NCBI GenBank assembly: GCA_020832005.1
Contig: JAFIFN010000026.1
Coordinates: 1-35,829 of the forward strand
Length of the DNA stretch: 35,829 nucleotides
Reading direction: 5' to 3'
Source of the DNA: Gammaproteobacteria bacterium
GTDB taxonomy: Bacteria; Pseudomonadota; Gammaproteobacteria; Steroidobacterales; PWYM01
Part shown: positions 1 to 7,749 of the stretch, piece after piece
Numbering within the stretch: the first letter of the stretch is position 1
Layout of the letters: each line of letters starts with the position of its first letter
Position numbers and translations under genes: made by a program
The notes under the pieces: generated by a model
The model's database searches: none
Told to the model about the DNA's origin: nothing
Seen by the model: only the letters and a program-made list of their open reading frames with translations

Positions 1-115
1 CGCGCACCCCGTCGAATTCCACCAGATCCTTCAACCTGACTGACGGATCCGCGCCCGCAGTCGCAAGGATGGCGACGCCTGCGATCACGAATACGAGTAG
101 CTTGCGCAGGATCAT
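1..115 (-). CDS. flgI: Flagellar P-ring protein FlgI, N-terminal fragment (runs off the window)
   Basis: Only about 38 residues are visible. They are a hydrophobic signal peptide beginning MILRKLLVFVIAG, then a mature start ending LKDLVEFDGVR, which is the conserved opening of FlgI (family form: R-I-K-D-L-x-x-F-x-G-V-R). FlgI is secreted to the periplasm and builds the P ring around the flagellar rod. The ATG at 115-113 overlaps the flgL stop as ATGA, so the two genes are translationally coupled. The order flgK-flgL-flgI is one I associate with Rhodobacterales flagellar clusters (from memory). Identification is good despite the short length. Confidence 0.8.
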   Translation of the reverse strand, partial: MILRKLLVFVIAGVAILATAGADPSVRLKDLVEFDGVR

Positions 116-1128
116 CTCAGGTAGTCCGCCAGCGACAGGCGCGACAGGCGCGCCGTCAGGTTGTAGATCATGTCGAGCTGAGACATCGACTGTTCCAGTT
201 GGGTTGCTGTTGCATAGGGATCAGACCCGAGCAGTTCGGCCTGTGCGATCTTCATGGCCGATTCTTCGGCGCTGGCCCGCGTCTTGGCCTGAGCGGCCAG
301 TTCTTCCTGAATGCCGGTGCGCGCCGACAGGCCGATGATCTGCTGGTTGGCGGCGGCAAGCGCCATGGTCACGTCACCAAACAATGCGCGTTGGGCGCCG
401 GGGTCGTCAGTGAAATAGCCGCGCGACACCAATGCGCCGGTTGCGAAGGCGGCAAGTGTCTCACGGAAAGCGGCGTCCTCGGCGGTGATATCCAGCGTGA
501 CGTCATAGCCGTCGCCTAGCTTGACCGGCTCGGGGCGTGGGGGTGCCCCGCCATATCCTTGTGCGGCATCATCAAACCCGCCACCGGGGGCGAACCATTG
601 GGACACGTGGTCCTGCAATTCCGCCACCGTCGGGTCTGCCGGGAGCCCCGCTTCTATCGCGTCAAGCAGCGCGTCGGCGGAGGGCAGTGCGGCACTGTCG
701 CCCTCCATGCCCGCCATCAGGAACTGCCCCGCGAGTGTCGTGTTCAGACGGCCTGTGACATGTTCCAGCCCGGTCTGCATCAGTTTGGCGGCCACCCTCA
801 GCGATTTCGAATCCTCGAATGAGCCCAGCCCCAGAAGTTCGGCAAAGCTATCCTCTGTTCTGATCTGGATATCGTTGATGGTGCTCTGCTGCACCTCCAG
901 CAAGAGCAGCGTCTCGGTCGCGATTCGCTGGTGGGTCGCGGACAGGTCCAGGGACCGGTTTATACTGGCAAGCAGCGACACATCTCCCTTCAAATGGCGT
1001 GTCTTGTCTGACATCGCGCCTGTCGTCAGTTCATTTCCCAAAGTCGAGATGGTCTGTTTCAGCGCAGATCCATGCCGCTGAAAGGACCGAAGCCGTGCCA
1101 TTGAGCCGAATTGTGTGTCTATCATCAT
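112..1128 (-). CDS. flgL: Flagellar hook-associated protein FlgL (hook-filament junction), flagellin family
   Basis: The protein has 338 residues and is secreted by the flagellar type III system to form the junction between hook and filament. The N terminus has the flagellin-like helix with a T-x-G-x-x-S-D-K-T turn (residues 35-42), followed by heptad-rich helical sequence, a variable glycine- and proline-rich centre (about 180-205) and a C-terminal helix of flagellin type (about 280-330). The style is alphaproteobacterial (Rhodobacterales-like), unlike the gammaproteobacterial genes that follow. The start ATG abuts the stop of the FlgK reading frame (TAG at 1131-1129, then ATG at 1128). The stop overlaps the flgI start. 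An ATG one codon later is equally possible. Confidence 0.85.
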   Translation of the reverse strand: MMIDTQFGSMARLRSFQRHGSALKQTISTLGNELTTGAMSDKTRHLKGDVSLLASINRSLDLSATHQRIATETLLLLEVQQSTINDIQIRTEDSFAELLGLGSFEDSKSLRVAAKLMQTGLEHVTGRLNTTLAGQFLMAGMEGDSAALPSADALLDAIEAGLPADPTVAELQDHVSQWFAPGGGFDDAAQGYGGAPPRPEPVKLGDGYDVTLDITAEDAAFRETLAAFATGALVSRGYFTDDPGAQRALFGDVTMALAAANQQIIGLSARTGIQEELAAQAKTRASAEESAMKIAQAELLGSDPYATATQLEQSMSQLDMIYNLTARLSRLSLADYLR

Positions 1129-1275
1129 CTAGATCTCCAGAATCCGGCGCAGCATGGCGTCGATGCTGGCAAGGACGCGTGCATTCGCGCCATAGGCCTG
1201 TTCCAGCAGAAGGAGCTTGCTCAACTCTGCGTCGCTATCCACACCGCGTGCGGCGAAACCTTCTTCCAGCGCGGC
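1129..1275 (-). pseudogene. flgK: 3' end of flgK (hook-associated protein 1), truncated at the join
   Basis: About 45 residues remain. They contain the conserved FlgK C-terminal helix, of the pattern G-V-D-x-D-x-E-L-x-x-L-x-x-x-E-Q-A-Y-x-A-N-A-R-V, ending I-L-E-I. This helix packs in the hook-junction core. Its stop is immediately followed by the flgL ATG, so the flgK-flgL junction itself is natural. Only the upstream side is foreign. The exact left limit is uncertain by about 20 bases because the residues R-H-A-A-L could belong to either partner. Confidence 0.75.
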
Positions 1276-1797
1276 GTGGCGCGCGGGGGGCGCGGCCGCG
1301 ATGCGCCAGGCGTCGATGGCGATGTCCTGGGTGGCCGAACCAAAGGCCACAAGCACCGCGAACGCGGCCATACGCAGCAGGTCGGTGGCCGGATCGGTGC
1401 CGGCCATGCCGATCAGTCCGCCGGCAATGGCCAACTGTGCGAGCAGAATCCAGCTGCGCCGCCGGCCGAGCAGGCGGTGCAGCAGCGGCAGTTCCAGGCG
1501 ATCCACGACCGGCGACCACAGCACCTTGACCGAGTAGGTGATGCCCACCCAGGTAAACAAACCGATCGCAGTGCGCGACACACCCGCCGCACTCAGCCAC
1601 GCCGTCAGCGTCGAGAACACCAGCAGGAACGGCAGGCCCGCCGAGAATCCCAGGCAGGCCATCGCGGCGATGCGCGGATGCGCATAGACCGACCAGGCCT
1701 CGCGCCAGCTGCGCCGCGGCACCTGCGCCGGTGCGGGCTCGGTGGCGGGATGGGCGCCGGGCTCAGACCCTGGCGCAGGCTCAGAGGGTGTGGTCAT
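1129..1797 (-). CDS. Hybrid reading frame: N-terminal third of an AmpG-like MFS permease fused to the C-terminal tail of FlgK
   Basis: The 222-residue frame consists of two unrelated parts. Residues 1 to about 175 are the start of an AmpG-type major facilitator permease (muropeptide / anhydro-disaccharide importer): a proline-rich cytosolic lead, membrane helices from about residue 45, a VDRLELPLLHRLLGRRRSWI loop and the QDIAIDAWR motif. A normal AmpG runs to about 400-490 residues, so two thirds are missing. Residues from about 178 to 222 (DSDAELSKLLLLEQAYGANA onward) are a textbook FlgK C terminus, directly upstream of flgL. The ATG at 1797 overlaps the xth end by 17 bases, as expected for a native ampG. 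A functional fusion is very unlikely. Treat it as a broken ampG and a broken flgK meeting at about 1265-1285. Confidence 0.8.
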   Translation of the reverse strand: MTTPSEPAPGSEPGAHPATEPAPAQVPRRSWREAWSVYAHPRIAAMACLGFSAGLPFLLVFSTLTAWLSAAGVSRTAIGLFTWVGITYSVKVLWSPVVDRLELPLLHRLLGRRRSWILLAQLAIAGGLIGMAGTDPATDLLRMAAFAVLVAFGSATQDIAIDAWRIAAAPPARHAALEEGFAARGVDSDAELSKLLLLEQAYGANARVLASIDAMLRRILEI

Positions 1798-2554
1798 AGT
1801 CGATGATCAGCGGCGCGTGATCGGAAAACCACTGGCCGGTGTAGATGCTGGCGGCGCGGACCTTGTCGGCCAGCCCGGGTGTGATGACCTGGTAGTCGAT
1901 GCGCCACCCCACGTTGTTCTCACGCGCACGGCCGCGATTGGACCACCAGGTGTAGCGCTCCGGGCGTGTGTCGACGACACGAAACGCATCCACGAATCCG
2001 CGCTCCCCGAACAGCGTGTCCATCCACGCGCGTTCTTCGGGCAGGAAGCCGGAGTTCTTCTGGTTGGCTTTCCAGTTCTTCAGGTCGATCGGCTTGTGAG
2101 CGATGTTCCAGTCGCCACACAGCACGTATTCGCGCCGGCGCCGGCGCAGACGCTGCAGATGCTCGGTGAACGCATCGAGAAAGCGCCACTTCGCCTCCTG
2201 GCGGGCCTCGCTGGAGCTGCCCGAGGGCAGGTATACCGAGACCACCGACAGCCCTTCGAACTGCGCCTCGACGTAGCGTCCCTCGGCATCGAATTCCGGC
2301 ACACCCAGCTCGGTGATGATCCGCCGCGGCGGCTTGCGCGTGTAGATGGCCACGCCGCTGTAGCCGGGCTTTTGTGCATCCACGTACTGGCAGTGATAGC
2401 CCTGCGGACGGAACGCCGGGTCGGTGAGCTGATGCTGCTGCGCCTTGGTCTCCTGGATGCACACGACATCGGCATGCTGTTCTGCCAGCCAGTCGAACAT
2501 GCCCTTGCGATGAGCGGCGCGAATACCATTGGCGTTGAGGGTAATAATGCGCAT
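1781..2554 (-). CDS. xthA: Exodeoxyribonuclease III (AP endonuclease, EEP family)
   Basis: This 257-residue cytoplasmic DNA-repair enzyme cleaves at abasic sites and has 3'-5' exonuclease and 3'-phosphatase activity. Family motifs appear in order: LNANGIRAAHRKG near the N terminus, CIQETKAQ (metal-binding Glu), YSGVAIYTR, GDWNIAHKPID (catalytic Asp/Asn), WWSNRGRARENNVGWRIDY and the C-terminal SDHAPLIIDY with the catalytic His. I chose the start at 2554 (MRIITLNANG), as in all family members. The open frame extends 23 residues upstream with no family similarity. The gene is divergent from pyrE with a 76-base gap and overlaps the ampG start downstream. Confidence 0.95.
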   Translation of the reverse strand: MRIITLNANGIRAAHRKGMFDWLAEQHADVVCIQETKAQQHQLTDPAFRPQGYHCQYVDAQKPGYSGVAIYTRKPPRRIITELGVPEFDAEGRYVEAQFEGLSVVSVYLPSGSSSEARQEAKWRFLDAFTEHLQRLRRRRREYVLCGDWNIAHKPIDLKNWKANQKNSGFLPEERAWMDTLFGERGFVDAFRVVDTRPERYTWWSNRGRARENNVGWRIDYQVITPGLADKVRAASIYTGQWFSDHAPLIIDYDHTL

Positions 2555-2572
2555 GAAACTGACTTGAGGCTC

Positions 2573-2601
2573 CTGACCGCAGTAACTGGCGCGTGTATCA
2601 T
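2573..2601 (+). promoter_or_regulatory. Probable sigma-70 promoter of pyrE
   Basis: CTGACC (2573-2578), a 17-base spacer and TATCAT (2596-2601) lie 29 bases before the pyrE ATG, giving a leader of roughly 23 bases. The -35 box is weak. There is no room for a long attenuator leader like that of E. coli pyrE. Confidence 0.4.
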
Positions 2602-2630
2602 ACCCGCACATTCCCGCGACCAAGGCGCAT

Positions 2631-3299
2631 ATGCAAGCCTACAAGAACCAGTTTATCGAACTCGCGCTGGAACTCGGCGTGCTTCAGTTCGGTGAGTTCA
2701 AGCTCAAGTCCGGGCGTATCAGCCCGTACTTCTTCAATGCCGGACTGTTCAACACGGGGTATGCCGCAGCAAAGCTCGGCCGCTTCTATTCAGCGGCGAT
2801 CATCGATGCAGACCTGCAGTTCGACATGCTGTTCGGGCCCGCCTACAAGGGCATCCCGCTGGCGGCCCTGACGGCCGCCTCACTGGCCGAGCAGCACGAC
2901 GAGGACGTGCCCTATGCGTTCAATCGCAAGGAAGCCAAGGCCCACGGTGAGGGCGGCACGATCATCGGCGCGCCACTGGCAGGCCGAGTGCTGATCGTCG
3001 ATGACGTGATTACCGCCGGCACGGCGATCGGCGAGGCCGTCACACTGATCCGCGAGCATGGTGCGGAACCGGCCGGCGTGGTGATTTCGCTGGACCGCCA
3101 GGAAATCGGCAAGGGCACGCGCTCGGCCGTGCAGGAAGTCGAGCGTGCGCTGGGGGTGCCGGTGTGCAGCATCATACGTCTCGAGGACCTCATCGAGCAT
3201 CTCGAGGAGTCCGAGGAATACGGCCAGTACTTGGCTTCCGTCCAGGCCTACCGCAACCGCTATGGGGTCGCCGAGACGGGGGCCGACGCTTTGGGCTGA
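2631..3299 (+). CDS. pyrE: Orotate phosphoribosyltransferase
   Basis: It has 222 residues (E. coli PyrE has 213). It transfers the phosphoribosyl group of PRPP to orotate, giving OMP in pyrimidine synthesis. Visible motifs are F-K-L-K-S-G-R-x-S-P-Y-F-F-N-A-G near residue 22-38, [11 protein letters not shown] (about 70-80), [13 protein letters not shown] (flexible catalytic loop with Lys/His) and the PRPP-binding signature [13 protein letters not shown] (about 122-134). The start ATG follows AAGGCGCAT. It is divergent from xth. Convergence of pyrimidine (pyrE, dut) and coenzyme A genes here is ordinary gammaproteobacterial order. Confidence 0.95.
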   Translation: MQAYKNQFIELALELGVLQFGEFKLKSGRISPYFFNAGLFNTGYAAAKLGRFYSAAIIDADLQFDMLFGPAYKGIPLAALTAASLAEQHDEDVPYAFNRKEAKAHGEGGTIIGAPLAGRVLIVDDVITAGTAIGEAVTLIREHGAEPAGVVISLDRQEIGKGTRSAVQEVERALGVPVCSIIRLEDLIEHLEESEEYGQYLASVQAYRNRYGVAETGADALG

Positions 3300-3426
3300 C
3301 ACGCAGGCTGCGATGCCCGTCGCAGTTTCCTTTCTGCAGACGTGACGGCGCGCACATTGGCTCGGTAGGCGACGGCCCGTGCCTCTGTTATGGTGTTACA
3401 TGGCTGAAAAGTCGGAGCGAGCGCAC

Positions 3427-4062
3427 ATGCGCCCTAACCTCATCGCGTTCATCGCGGCCGCTCTGGTCGCCCTGGGCACCGTCGCGGAGGCGGGACCTAC
3501 CTATCGCTGGGTAGATGACCAGGGCGTGGTGCATTACGGCGATCGCGTGCCCCCCGAATATGCCGACCAGCGCAGCGATGTATTGAACCGCCACGGCGTG
3601 CCCGTGGGCTCGCGCGATGGCCTGTTGAGCGAAGAAGAACGCGCCGCCGAGCAGCGCGAAGCCGAAGCACAGGCAGAACGTATTGCCCAGCAGCGCCGCG
3701 ACCGCGTGCTGCTGGACACCTACATCTCCGTGGACGAGATCCGCATGCTGCGTGACCGGCGCCTGGAGATGCTCCAGGCGCAGCTTGATGTCACGGCCGG
3801 CACGCTGGAGCGCCTCTACCAGCAGCTTCACGAACTCGAAATGCTCGCCGCCGAGTACCAGCCGCATAACGACGACCCGGACGCACCGCGCATTCCGGAC
3901 GACCTGGCCAATGACCTGGCAAGCACGCAATCCTCTGTGCTCAATTACGAGCGCACGCTGGATAACGCCCGGCAGGAACAGGCACGCGTCATGGAGCGCT
4001 TCGCCGAAGACATCAGCCGCTTCGAGGAACTCCAGGCGCAGCGTCGCACCAGGCTGCGCTAG
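3427..4062 (+). CDS. Exported DUF4124-domain protein with coiled-coil tail
   Basis: This 211-residue protein has a cleavable signal peptide (MRPNLIAFIAAALVALGTVAEA), then a DUF4124 domain seen as Y-R-W-V-D-D-Q-G-V-V-H-Y-G-D-R-V-P-P (about 26-43), then a charged, Glu/Gln/Arg-rich helical region with heptad character to the end. DUF4124 proteins are periplasmic or outer-membrane-associated and their function is unknown. I chose the ATG at 3427 because it gives a clean signal peptide and follows GGAGCGAGC. In-frame ATGs at 3379 and 3400 would put charged residues before it. It converges on dut. Confidence 0.75.
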   Translation: MRPNLIAFIAAALVALGTVAEAGPTYRWVDDQGVVHYGDRVPPEYADQRSDVLNRHGVPVGSRDGLLSEEERAAEQREAEAQAERIAQQRRDRVLLDTYISVDEIRMLRDRRLEMLQAQLDVTAGTLERLYQQLHELEMLAAEYQPHNDDPDAPRIPDDLANDLASTQSSVLNYERTLDNARQEQARVMERFAEDISRFEELQAQRRTRLR

Positions 4063-4114
4063 TCAAGCACTCGCCGCGCCCTGGGCCCGGGAATTTCCCT
4101 TCAGAACCTGCGGG

Positions 4115-4579
4115 TCAACGCCGGCCCGTATGACCGAACCCGCCGGCCCCGCGCCGGCTTTCGGAAAACGTATCCACAACTTCGAAGCTGGCCTGCAACA
4201 CGGGCACGATCACCATCTGCGCAATGCGCTCGCCCGGCTCGATGACAAACTCAGCCGCGCCACGGTTCCAGCACGACACGAATACCTGACCCTGGTAGTC
4301 CGAATCGATCAGCCCGACCAGGTTGCCGAGCACGATGCCGTGCTTGTGACCCAGGCCCGAGCGCGGCAGCAATATCGCCGCCACACCGGGATCGGCGAGA
4401 TGAATCGCAAGGCCGGTGGGGATCAACTCGGTGGCGCCCGGCGCCAGCGTCAGCGGGGCATCCAGACAGGCACGCAGGTCCAGACCCGCGGAGCCATCAG
4501 TCGCATAGGCAGGCAGGCCGAAGTCGTGCAGCCGATCATCGAGGATACGCAGCTGCACGTTCACGGCAGCGCCGCTCAA
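4115..4579 (-). CDS. dut: Deoxyuridine 5'-triphosphate nucleotidohydrolase (dUTPase)
   Basis: This 154-residue homotrimeric enzyme hydrolyses dUTP to dUMP and pyrophosphate, keeping uracil out of DNA and feeding dTMP synthesis. The conserved motifs are present: [12 protein letters not shown] (motif 1), [13 protein letters not shown] (motif 2), [11 protein letters not shown] (motif 3 with the catalytic Asp), ERIAQMVI (motif 4) and the C-terminal arm [11 protein letters not shown] (motif 5). The ATG overlaps the coaBC stop (ATGA), so it is the second gene of a coaBC-dut operon. Confidence 0.95.
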   Translation of the reverse strand: MSGAAVNVQLRILDDRLHDFGLPAYATDGSAGLDLRACLDAPLTLAPGATELIPTGLAIHLADPGVAAILLPRSGLGHKHGIVLGNLVGLIDSDYQGQVFVSCWNRGAAEFVIEPGERIAQMVIVPVLQASFEVVDTFSESRRGAGGFGHTGRR

Positions 4580-5790
4580 GTCGCGCTCTCCGCTGACTGA
4601 CTGCCAAGCCGCCCCGCGATCAGCGCGATGAGTTCATCGGCGAGTTTCGCCTTCGCCGCGCGAGCAAACACCTCGCGGCCATCATCCGGCCACAGCACCA
4701 CAAGCTCGTTGTCGTCAGTATCGAATGCCAGGCCCTCGCCCACGCGGTTGGCGACGATCATGTCCAGGCGCTTCTTCTCGAGTTTCTGACGCGCATAGTG
4801 CTCGACCTCGTGGGTTTCGGCGGCGAAACCCACGGTGAACGGACGCTGCTCGAGCGCGGCCACGCTGGCCAGCGTATCGGGTGCGCGCTGCAGGCACAGC
4901 GTCATCTTCTCGTCGGTCTTCTTGATCTTGCGATCCGGGCAGTGCTCGGGCCGGTAGTCGGCCACCGCAGCGGCGGCAATGAACACATGGCAGCCGGCAA
5001 GGTGCTCATGCACGGCTGCGTGCAGCTGCTCGGCGGTCTCGATATCGATGCGCTCCACGCCCGCCGGCGTTGGCAGGTTCACCGGCCCGCACACCAGGCG
5101 CACGCGCGCGCCGGCGCGCAGTGCGGCCTGCGCGATCGCAAAGCCCATTTTTCCGGAACTGCGGTTGGTCAGGTAACGCACCGGGTCGATCGGCTCGCGG
5201 GTGGGGCCGGCGGTGATCATCACCGTCTTGCCGGCCAGCAGCGTCGAGCGGCTGCCGGCATCGAGGATGGCGGCTATGAGCTCGGCGGGTTCGAGCATCC
5301 GGCCCGGACCGGTCTCGCCACATGCCTGGTCGCCGACGCCGGGGCCAAGCAGCGTAATGCCGCGGCTGGTCAGCGTCGCGCAGTTGGCCTGGGTGGCAGG
5401 GTTCGCCCACATCAGCCGGTTCATGGCCGGCGCCAGGTAGATTGGCGCATCGGTGGCCAGACACAGGGTGCTGAGCAGGTCATCCGCCAGACCCAACGCC
5501 AGGCGTGCGATGCACTGGGCTGTGGCCGGTGCCACCAGCACCACATCGGCCCACCGCGCCAGCTCGATGTGGCCCATGGCCGCCTCCGCGGCCTCATCCC
5601 AGAGGTCATCACGCACCTGCCGGCCCGACAGGGCCTGCAGCGTGGCCGCACCGAGGAATTCCTTCGCGCCCGGCGTCATGACTACCTGGACCTCGCAGCC
5701 GCGCGCGCGCAGGCCGCGCACGAGCTCGGCACTCTTGTAGGCGGCTATGCCGCCGGTCACACCAAGAAGTACACGGGTTGCGGGGCTCAA
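4576..5790 (-). CDS. coaBC: Bifunctional phosphopantothenoylcysteine decarboxylase / phosphopantothenate-cysteine ligase
   Basis: This 404-residue protein carries out two steps of coenzyme A synthesis. The N-terminal CoaC flavoprotein half shows [18 protein letters not shown], the catalytic His in [10 protein letters not shown], the substrate-binding Asn in APAMNRLMW and the active-site Cys in [12 protein letters not shown]. The C-terminal CoaB ligase half shows [30 protein letters not shown] and KIKK. The open frame continues far upstream without family similarity. I place the start at TTG 5790 because AGGAGG lies just before it (5801-5796, spacer of 5) and the translation then begins as CoaC should. 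dut follows, overlapping. Confidence 0.92.
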   Translation of the reverse strand: MSPATRVLLGVTGGIAAYKSAELVRGLRARGCEVQVVMTPGAKEFLGAATLQALSGRQVRDDLWDEAAEAAMGHIELARWADVVLVAPATAQCIARLALGLADDLLSTLCLATDAPIYLAPAMNRLMWANPATQANCATLTSRGITLLGPGVGDQACGETGPGRMLEPAELIAAILDAGSRSTLLAGKTVMITAGPTREPIDPVRYLTNRSSGKMGFAIAQAALRAGARVRLVCGPVNLPTPAGVERIDIETAEQLHAAVHEHLAGCHVFIAAAAVADYRPEHCPDRKIKKTDEKMTLCLQRAPDTLASVAALEQRPFTVGFAAETHEVEHYARQKLEKKRLDMIVANRVGEGLAFDTDDNELVVLWPDDGREVFARAAKAKLADELIALIAGRLGSQSAESAT

Positions 5791-5801
5791 GACCGCCTCC
5801 T
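5788..5801 (-). promoter_or_regulatory. Strong ribosome binding site with TTG start for coaBC
   Basis: AGGAGG (5801-5796), then CGGTC, then TTG. It decides the coaBC start, since no ATG or GTG in frame gives a sensible N terminus. Confidence 0.7.
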
Positions 5802-5970
5802 GCAGGGGATTCGCCCGGAAGCTTACGTTTGCGCTGACGGGAAAGCCAATAGCCGCTGCACAGATCGAGTCGATGAATACACCGAAGTGCGTGGCTTCTC
5901 CCCGGATTCGGCCATAGCCCGCAGATTGACTGCTCGCGCCTGACGGGGGCGCCTGCTCTACTGCTTGACC

Positions 5971-6612
5971 ATGAGCCTGATGGCAGAGTTGATCACACGC
6001 CTGGCGCGCCGGGGGCCGGCCAGCCTTGAGGATGCAGAGCTTCTGGCATTGCTGCTGGGCCGCGCGCGCCCGGGCGGGCTGCCTCGTCGCATGCTGCGCC
6101 GGGCCGGCAGCCTGGCGGCACTGTTCGGCGCCGGACACGACGTGCTGGACGGTACGGCCGGTGTGCGCGCCTGGGCGCGCCTGCAGGCGGCCCGCGAGCT
6201 GCACCTGCGCAGCCTGGCCGAACCGCTGCAGGAACGCGCGTTGCTGGATAATCCGGTTGCCACCGAGACCTGGCTGCGGGCCTGGCTGGGCCACCTGGAG
6301 CATGAGCTGTTCCTGTGCCTGCACCTGGACAACCGGCACCGCCTGATCGAAGCCGACGTATTGTTTCGCGGCACGGTGGACGGCGCCTCGGTGTATCCGC
6401 GCGAGGTGGTCAAGAGTGCGCTGGCGCGCAACGCCGCAGCGGTCATCCTGGCCCACAACCACCCGTCAGGCGTCGCCGAGCCCAGCATGGCCGACGAACA
6501 GATCACCCGGCGGCTGAAATCCGCGCTGGGGCTGGTCGACATCCGGGTACTGGATCACCTGGTCGTGAGCGCCGGTCAGTGCGTGTCGTTGGCGGCCCGC
6601 GGCATCCTCTAG
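5971..6612 (+). CDS. radC: RadC/JAB-domain protein (UPF0758 family)
   Basis: It has 213 residues. An N-terminal helix-hairpin-helix-like part (EDAELLALLLGRARPGG) is followed by the JAB/MPN metalloprotease-like domain with the JAMM motif A-H-N-H-P-S-G-x-x-x-P-S-x-x-D (about 150-165), and VLDHLVVSAGQCVSLAARG near the end. Despite the historical name, a DNA-repair role is doubtful and the biochemical function is not settled. The ATG at 5971 is preferred. A TTG two codons upstream extends the frame, and a second ATG lies at 5980. It is divergent from coaBC, the usual arrangement in Gammaproteobacteria, where rpmB normally follows. Confidence 0.85.
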   Translation: MSLMAELITRLARRGPASLEDAELLALLLGRARPGGLPRRMLRRAGSLAALFGAGHDVLDGTAGVRAWARLQAARELHLRSLAEPLQERALLDNPVATETWLRAWLGHLEHELFLCLHLDNRHRLIEADVLFRGTVDGASVYPREVVKSALARNAAAVILAHNHPSGVAEPSMADEQITRRLKSALGLVDIRVLDHLVVSAGQCVSLAARGIL

Positions 6613-6672
6613 CTTGCATGGATCGCGGCGCCGCAGCGGCATCGCTTCCGAGCATCGATTTCCCGCACGGAT

Positions 6673-6710
6673 GCATATAAAATATCATCAATTGATGACT
6701 TCGGATATGC
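6673..6710. promoter_or_regulatory. Nested palindromic operator in front of the antitoxin gene
   Basis: A perfect 14-base palindrome TCATCAATTGATGA (6685-6698) sits exactly at the centre of a wider pair of arms, GCATAT (6673-6678) and ATATGC (6705-6710). Both share the axis at 6691/6692. An AT-rich -10-like TATAAA lies at 6676-6681. Type II antitoxins bind such dyads to repress their own operon, so this is probably the VapB/VapBC operator. Binding is inferred; the symmetry is seen. Confidence 0.6.
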
Positions 6711-6715
6711 ACTCC

Positions 6716-6922
6716 ATGCGCACCACCCTGAATCTCGATGACGCACTCATGGCCGAAGCGCAGCGGCTCACAGGCATCAAGGAGCGCACTGCGGTTGTGC
6801 ACGAAGCCCTGCGAAGCCTGATTGCGCAGGAAAACGCCCGCCGTCTCGCACAACTCGGCGGCACTGAGCCGGGCTTGCGCCGGGTGCCGCGCCGTCGCGC
6901 AGCAGCGGCACCAGGTGCGTGA
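6716..6922 (+). CDS. vapB: VapB-type antitoxin (ribbon-helix-helix, DUF2191-like)
   Basis: This 68-residue protein starts MRTTLNLDDALMAEAQRLTG, a ribbon-helix-helix DNA-binding fold (beta strand MRTTLNLD, then two helices to about residue 36), followed by a basic, disordered tail that would wrap the toxin (LAQLGGTEPGLRR). I chose the ATG at 6716 because the family begins with this strand. The ATGs at 6707 and 6695 lie inside the operator. Its stop overlaps the GTG of the toxin gene (GTGA). It neutralises the downstream PIN toxin and probably represses its own promoter. Confidence 0.8.
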   Translation: MRTTLNLDDALMAEAQRLTGIKERTAVVHEALRSLIAQENARRLAQLGGTEPGLRRVPRRRAAAAPGA

Positions 6923-7347
6923 TCCTCGTCGATACATCGGTGTGGATAGATTTTCTGCGTGCCGGGGAGCCCGCCCTGGCCGGCGCCCTCGAGACCGGGC
7001 TGGTGCTGACGCATCCATTCGTCATTGGCGAACTGGCATGCGGCAACCTCGGCAATCGCGGCGAGATACTGGCTCGACTTGCCGCACTGCCCTCAGCGCC
7101 GCAGGCTACCCATGCTGAAGTCCTGCATTTGATCGACGCTCACCGACTGATGGGACGAGGCATCGGATATGTCGATGCACACCTGCTTGCTGCATCGCTG
7201 TTGGCGCTGGACGCGCGCTTATGGACCCGGGATCAGCGCCTGGCCGGGCTGGCGCGAGAGCTGGGCGTGGATCACATGGCAGAGCAACCGCCGTCACAAC
7301 CTCCGCCAGGCGTCAGGGATGTTGCCCTTGGGCATGGAGGCGGGTAG
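6919..7347 (+). CDS. vapC: VapC-type PIN-domain ribonuclease toxin
   Basis: This 142-residue PIN-domain endoribonuclease has the acidic metal-binding residues in place: V-D-T-S-V-W-I-D-F (Asp 5 region), G-E-L-A-C-G (Glu), Y-V-D-A-H-L-L-A (Asp) and the final W-T-R-D-Q-R-L (Asp). VapC toxins cut tRNA or rRNA. The start is GTG at 6919, overlapping the antitoxin stop. The tail after about residue 122 is proline-rich and low in complexity, longer than usual for the family, and runs into the rpmB promoter. The stop TAG is the first half of the TAGAAT -10 box. This suggests the module was inserted next to a pre-existing promoter. Confidence 0.85.
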   Translation: MILVDTSVWIDFLRAGEPALAGALETGLVLTHPFVIGELACGNLGNRGEILARLAALPSAPQATHAEVLHLIDAHRLMGRGIGYVDAHLLAASLLALDARLWTRDQRLAGLARELGVDHMAEQPPSQPPPGVRDVALGHGGG

Positions 7348-7350
7348 AAT
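7322..7350 (+). promoter_or_regulatory. Probable sigma-70 promoter of rpmB-rpmG
   Basis: TTGCCC (7322-7327), a 17-base spacer and TAGAAT (7345-7350). It lies about 150 bases before the rpmB ATG, leaving a leader of roughly 140 bases with no clear open frame. It overlaps the end of vapC. Confidence 0.55.
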
Positions 7351-7498
7351 CCTCGCTCTTTTGTCGGGGCAGTGCAGCCTCGATGTATCTGTCTGATACG
7401 TCTGGCCCTAATCTGGCGTGGCGACTGACCTGGTCAGCGCTCCCGGCAAGGGTCACACGCGGCGGATACCGGAATTCAGAACGCTTGAGGATGCCAAC

Positions 7499-7735
7499 AT
7501 GTCGAGGGTTTGCCAGGTGACAGGGAAGGGCCCGATGACGGGCAACAACGTTTCCCACGCCAACAACAAGACGCGCCGGCGCTTTCTGCCGAACCTGCAT
7601 ACGCACCGCTTCTGGCTGGAGAGCGAGCGGCGTTTCGTACGCCTGCGCGTGTCCAACCACGGCCTGCGCACCATCGACAAGCGTGGCATCGAAACCGTCG
7701 TGGCCGAACTTCGCGCTCGCGGCGAGAAGATCTGA
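7499..7735 (+). CDS. rpmB: 50S ribosomal protein L28 (bL28)
   Basis: It has 78 residues, the normal length. The sequence is typical: [34 protein letters not shown], then [20 protein letters not shown]. bL28 binds 23S rRNA near the E site. I chose the ATG at 7499 by family length. The frame is open for 27 codons upstream but those do not resemble bL28. It is followed after 14 bases by rpmG. Confidence 0.97.
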   Translation: MSRVCQVTGKGPMTGNNVSHANNKTRRRFLPNLHTHRFWLESERRFVRLRVSNHGLRTIDKRGIETVVAELRARGEKI

Positions 7736-7749
7736 GGAGGCGAACAACC

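Noticed and set aside
1129-1797. A genuine novel transporter-flagellar fusion protein
   Set aside because: Both halves are truncated relative to their families and each flank keeps its own native operon context, so a chimeric join is far more likely.
4798-5943. A 381-codon open frame on the plus strand
   Set aside because: It is the antisense of coaBC, has no recognisable motifs, and is an effect of high GC content.
5791-6462. N-terminal extension of coaBC
   Set aside because: It would overlap radC in antisense; the TTG at 5790 has a strong ribosome site and gives the normal CoaC start.
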